A DNA stretch of 64,000 nucleotides from the NCBI GenBank assembly GCA_027037535.1, contig JALVZQ010000008.1, positions 62,001 to 126,000 of the forward strand. The letters run 5' to 3'. Source of the stretch: Acidilobaceae archaeon (GTDB taxonomy: Archaea > Thermoproteota > Thermoprotei_A > Sulfolobales > Acidilobaceae). The first letter of the stretch is position 1; each line of letters starts with the position of its first letter. This document shows positions 60,670 to 64,000 of this stretch, one piece after another. The position numbers were made by a program, and so were the translations under genes. The notes beneath the pieces were generated by a model. The model saw only the letters and a list, made by a program, of their open reading frames with translations. It did no database searches and had not been told where the DNA came from.

Positions 60670-62583
60670 TTAATTCTCGCTATATTCTTTTATCTTTATC
60701 CTTACTATCTCGGCAACTATTTTTCCATCAATTCTTCCTCTAAGCTTGGCCATTGCTCTGCCCATGATTAGTCCCATTGCTTTCATTCCGCGTTCTTTAA
60801 CGATCTCAAGGTTTTCTTCGACTATTTCTTCGATTATTTTCTCCGCTTCTTCCCTCGATAACGATGTTAGGTTGAGTTCTTCGGCGGCTTTTCTTGGATT
60901 TGCTCCGGGATGTTTTCCTAGGTATTTTAGGATCTCTTCAACCGCTTCTTTTGCTATTTGCTTGTTTGCTAGCATATCTATTAGTGTCTCCATTTGCCAG
61001 TCCTCTATCGAGTCCGTGTCTATTTCGTTCCGTAAGCCTCTGAGAGTGACTACGAATATTGATGCTATTGTCTTGGCTGGAACTTTTCCTCTGTATTTTA
61101 TTATCAGTTTCTCAATAAGGTCGAGCCTGACGTCTCGAAGGACTTCCTTTGCAAGATCTTTTGGTACTCCATATTCTTCGACTAGTCTTTTCATTTTCCT
61201 CTCTGGTGATTCTGGTTTGATCGACTCTGCAAGCTCCAATATGTCTGAATCTACAAGTATTGGCGGTGTATCTGTTTCGGGATACATTCGTGCGCTTCCA
61301 GGCCTTGGCCTGAGGAATCTCGTCGTGCCGTCTTCTAAGGCGCCGCGTGTTTCTTGTGGAACACCATCAAGTGCTAGGCGGGATCTTTCGACTACTGCTT
61401 CTAAGGCTTTTAGGGCTTTTTCTTCTTCTGCGGCGACGATAACTATGGCGTCTTCGTCCTTTTTTGCCTTTAGAACCTCGTAGGCTTTGTCTAGTTCTTC
61501 CTGCGTTATGCCATATTTCGGTAGTTCATCGCTGTGGAATATGCCTCCTACACCCGACCAGAATCGTACATAGTCCGCTATCTCAGTCCCGAATCTTCTT
61601 CCAGGCATGACTTCTTTTCCTAATAGTCCCTTCATTTTCGGTAGCTTTAGACCATATACTCTTCCTCCTTTCTTTATGGTTCTCCGTATTACCTTGCTCT
61701 TTGTATCTGCGAAGACCTCAGTTAGGTCTACGGGCTCGTAAATTATCTTCTCTTTCTTTAGTCCCCGTCTTATTAGTTCCTCTTTTATTTCTAGGAGCGA
61801 TACCTGTCTAAGCGCCTCGTATTCTATTACCTTGGGGATAAGGTCGAGCCTTTGTACTCCTTTTATCTCAGTTATTGCTCCGTTTTTGATGCTCACGTTT
61901 AAGTCCTGTCTTATTGTTCCTAGACCTCTCCTCACTTTGCCGGTTAGCCTGAGCATCTGGCCTATTGCTAGTGCGACTTCTCTTGCTTCCTCGGGGGAGG
62001 TTATCACCGGTCCCGTCGCTATTTCGATTAGAGGTATTCCAAGCCTATCTAGCCGATATCTTATTCTAAGGCCTTCATCCTTGATTTTCCTAGCCGCGTC
62101 TTCTTCTATAGCGATTGTCTGGATGGGGATCTCTTTTTCTCCTACCTTTATCGCTCCTCCAAGCGCAACTATAGCCGTTCTCTGGAATCCAGTCGTGTTA
62201 CTGCCGTCAATTACTATTTTTCTCATCACGTGTACTTCGTCCACTATGTATGATTTGAAGGCCAGGCCCATAGCTACTCCTATAGCTATTGCTTCTTTGT
62301 TCATCTCGTGTGGCGGTTCTTCGTCGGCTTCTACTAGACAACTATGCTTTGTGGGGGCCTCATAACGATAGTACTTTCCTTTTCTCCACTCGAATAATGC
62401 TGCTATATCTATGTCGCCTGTTTCTCCCCTCGTAGGCCTGAGTCTTCTCTCGAATTCGTCATGATCCTCTTCGCCAAGCTCTGCTGGACAGGGACAGAAA
62501 AGCTTCTGCTTTGTAGCTAGTTGTTGGTGGATTTCAAGGCCTACTAGGAGGCCTATCTTTCCGTAATCTAATCTCCTTGACAC
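60670..62583 (-). CDS. gatE: Glutamyl-tRNA(Gln) amidotransferase subunit E
   Basis: 637 residues. GLLVGLEIHQQLATKQKLFC and CLVEADEEPPHEMNKEAIAI are the GatB/E cradle. LDRLGIPLIEIATGPVITSP and RRGLGTIRQDLNVSIKNGAI follow, with a GatE-specific AspRS-like insertion (about 250-400) and C-terminal YqeY/tail helices (GANPRKAAEELNLTSLSREE). With GatD it converts Glu-tRNA(Gln) to Gln-tRNA(Gln), so glutaminyl-tRNA synthetase is presumably absent. It lies 18 bases after gatD in one operon. Confidence 0.96.
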   Translation of the reverse strand: MSRRLDYGKIGLLVGLEIHQQLATKQKLFCPCPAELGEEDHDEFERRLRPTRGETGDIDIAALFEWRKGKYYRYEAPTKHSCLVEADEEPPHEMNKEAIAIGVAMGLAFKSYIVDEVHVMRKIVIDGSNTTGFQRTAIVALGGAIKVGEKEIPIQTIAIEEDAARKIKDEGLRIRYRLDRLGIPLIEIATGPVITSPEEAREVALAIGQMLRLTGKVRRGLGTIRQDLNVSIKNGAITEIKGVQRLDLIPKVIEYEALRQVSLLEIKEELIRRGLKKEKIIYEPVDLTEVFADTKSKVIRRTIKKGGRVYGLKLPKMKGLLGKEVMPGRRFGTEIADYVRFWSGVGGIFHSDELPKYGITQEELDKAYEVLKAKKDEDAIVIVAAEEEKALKALEAVVERSRLALDGVPQETRGALEDGTTRFLRPRPGSARMYPETDTPPILVDSDILELAESIKPESPERKMKRLVEEYGVPKDLAKEVLRDVRLDLIEKLIIKYRGKVPAKTIASIFVVTLRGLRNEIDTDSIEDWQMETLIDMLANKQIAKEAVEEILKYLGKHPGANPRKAAEELNLTSLSREEAEKIIEEIVEENLEIVKERGMKAMGLIMGRAMAKLRGRIDGKIVAEIVRIKIKEYSEN

Positions 62584-62601
62584 TGCCTAGCACCTCCCGG
62601 C

Positions 62602-63984
62602 CTAGAGGTTGTCATGATACCATGTGGGATAATATCTAAGGGACTGTCTCTCACCTATCTCCCATGATAGATTAGTCAACATGATTCGTCGCACTTCTTC
62701 TAAGTCTCTTGTTCTAGCCAGCGCCCATGAGAGTTTAACATAAGCAGTTTCAGCTATCATATCCTCTACGGGTATGGCGCCTGCTTTCAGCATTTTTCGA
62801 CCTGTACTATACACGTTTAGGTTTACCCTTCCGAAGACAGTCTGTGTCGCTATAACGACAGGTATACCGGCCTGCGTTGCTCTCTCAATACTCTTTATAG
62901 CTTCCTGGTCTACATGCCCGAAGCCAGTCCCCTCAACCACTATTCCATGGAATCCTTTGTCGACGAGAATGTCGATTATCTCACTAGTTCTCCCAGGATA
63001 ATGCTTGATTAAGGCGACCTTATCGTCGAAACCATTCTCGACTACTATGCTAGTTTCTTTTCTTTTTCTATATCTCTGGTCTAGAACCTCGATTCTTCCA
63101 TTTTCTGGCCAGATCTTGGCGAGAGGAGTCGTGTTTATACTTTGGAATGCATCTCTTCTACTCGAATGCATCTTTCTGACCCGGGTACCCCTATGAGCTA
63201 AGGCGTAGGAGTCGCTGAGAGTACCGTGCATTACGACTACTACCTCGGCGAAGGGAGCGTTTACTGCTGTTAGTACTGCGGCGGTAAAGTTAAAGGCCGA
63301 GTCACTGCTGGGCCTGTCACTTGATCTTTGGGCACCTACAAGCACGATGGGTACGGGCAGGCCTTTGTGGAAGGCGAAAGATAGGGCTGCCGCCGTATAG
63401 CCCATCGTATCGGTTCCGTGGGCAATGACTATACCATCGTAGCCCTCCTCGATTACTTTTGCAACATGTTCAATGATTTTCTCCCAATGATACGGCTTCA
63501 TGTCTTCGCTAAACACGGTGAAAAGCTCCTCAGCATATATCTGCGCGTACCGTGCTGCCTCGGGGATTGCCTCGATTAGTTCTGCAGCGTCTATGTACGG
63601 CTTTACAGCTCCTGTCTCATAATCTATTCTGCTAGCTATCGTTCCTCCTGTACCTATCACAAATACTTTCTTATCAGAAGAAACCTTTAGGTCCTCCACT
63701 AAAGGAGCTGGGCTCCCTGGCTTTGACAACCTGGTCTTTCCTTCTACTTTAATTATAGTTTTTATTCTATCTAGTCTTATACCGATATTATAGCCGTTGT
63801 CGAGTTTAACAATTATGACGTCTCGACGAATGACTTCGTACCTGGGCATAAGAATTCCTTCCACGACAAGCCCATCGTCTCTAACGATTCGTACCCTGTC
63901 TCCTGGTTTAAGATTTCTCTCATTTAGCAATTCACTTGTTCTTTTAGGGTATCCTTGTAACACTTCATAATCCCCAATACACAC
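62602..63984 (-). CDS. gatD: Glutamyl-tRNA(Gln) amidotransferase subunit D
   Basis: 460 residues. After an N-terminal Sm-like beta domain (KPGDRVRIVRDDGLVVEGIL), an L-asparaginase-like glutaminase follows: VIGTGGTIASRIDYETGAVK (first catalytic Thr), IVIAHGTDTMGYTAAALSFA (second Thr-Asp), VVVVMHGTLSDSYALAHRGT. It releases ammonia from Gln or Asn for GatE. The first start is GTG 63984, close to the window edge. GTG 63963, preceded by GGGGAT at 6 bases, is a credible alternative. Upstream promoter not visible. Confidence 0.95.
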   Translation of the reverse strand: MCIGDYEVLQGYPKRTSELLNERNLKPGDRVRIVRDDGLVVEGILMPRYEVIRRDVIIVKLDNGYNIGIRLDRIKTIIKVEGKTRLSKPGSPAPLVEDLKVSSDKKVFVIGTGGTIASRIDYETGAVKPYIDAAELIEAIPEAARYAQIYAEELFTVFSEDMKPYHWEKIIEHVAKVIEEGYDGIVIAHGTDTMGYTAAALSFAFHKGLPVPIVLVGAQRSSDRPSSDSAFNFTAAVLTAVNAPFAEVVVVMHGTLSDSYALAHRGTRVRKMHSSRRDAFQSINTTPLAKIWPENGRIEVLDQRYRKRKETSIVVENGFDDKVALIKHYPGRTSEIIDILVDKGFHGIVVEGTGFGHVDQEAIKSIERATQAGIPVVIATQTVFGRVNLNVYSTGRKMLKAGAIPVEDMIAETAYVKLSWALARTRDLEEVRRIMLTNLSWEIGERQSLRYYPTWYHDNL

Positions 63985-64000
63985 TCATAACACTCTAGGA

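Overview
The window is a gene-dense piece of a thermophilic archaeal chromosome, most likely crenarchaeal (Thermoproteota, Desulfurococcales-like; the order is an inference). The evidence is a reverse gyrase, a Sulfolobus-type PolB1, ribosomal protein L38e, P0/P1-type stalk proteins, GatDE, archaeal AlaRS and SAM synthetase, a Rio2 kinase, aCPSF2 and NAC. Promoters are archaeal TATA elements, and many genes carry GGAGG/GGTGA Shine-Dalgarno (SD) sites. I see no insertion sequence, CRISPR array, prophage or rRNA operon, so this is ordinary core chromosome with a few accessory islands.

Layout. 1-5.0 kb: the 3'-truncated gene of an RlmI-like rRNA methyltransferase, then a histidine-utilisation cluster (hutI, hutG and divergent hutU). 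5.1-9.4 kb: two CBS-pair proteins, a convergent overlapping pair of paralogous nucleotidyltransferase-like proteins, an AbrB-PhoU regulator, and a nitrilase-fold protein lacking two catalytic residues that is translationally coupled to reverse gyrase (9.4-13.5 kb). 13.7-18.7 kb: a 45-residue ORF outside the usual size limits, a circularly permuted GTPase, a ferredoxin, a PAC2 protein with an Hsp20, and a fused membrane/HdrD-like electron carrier. 18.9-28.2 kb: PolB1, a candidate C/D-box sRNA, an intron-containing tRNA-Pro, an HTH regulator, NAC, aCPSF2, L38e, an MFS transporter, a degenerate DHH (RecJ/Cdc45-like) protein and a DNA glycosylase. 28.3-32.6 kb: a large internally duplicated membrane protein coupled to a PPP phosphatase, facing a HAD phosphatase coupled to alaS.

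35.5-41 kb holds the classic archaeal secE-spt5-L11-L1-L10-L12-alaS block. It is interrupted by a divergent HTH-phosphoribosyltransferase regulator and followed upstream by AMMECR1 and Mut7-C genes. L10 and L12 share a perfect 134-bp repeat encoding their C-termini. 41-48 kb: two more CBS proteins, a DUF1614 membrane protein, a B3/4-domain protein and a complete fixC-fixX-etfB-etfA operon. 48-64 kb: an aldehyde ferredoxin oxidoreductase, an NFACT/Rqc2 homologue, a small membrane protein beside a Ser/Thr-stalked surface protein, SAM synthetase, DUF460, Rio2, an ArsR-like regulator, CTP synthase and gatD-gatE.

Working together: histidine catabolism, the W-dependent AOR, ferredoxin, EtfABCX and the HdrDE-like membrane protein point to an organotroph feeding electrons from organic oxidation into a quinone pool. 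The remainder is mostly information processing. Many convergent pairs share or abut stop codons, so terminators must be inside neighbouring genes. No single novel system stands out. The best leads are the L10/L12 homogenised repeat, the nucleotidyltransferase-like pair, the pseudo-nitrilase fixed to reverse gyrase, the nucleotide-sensing regulator set in the ribosomal cluster, and the RNA elements near 22 kb and 37.6 kb.
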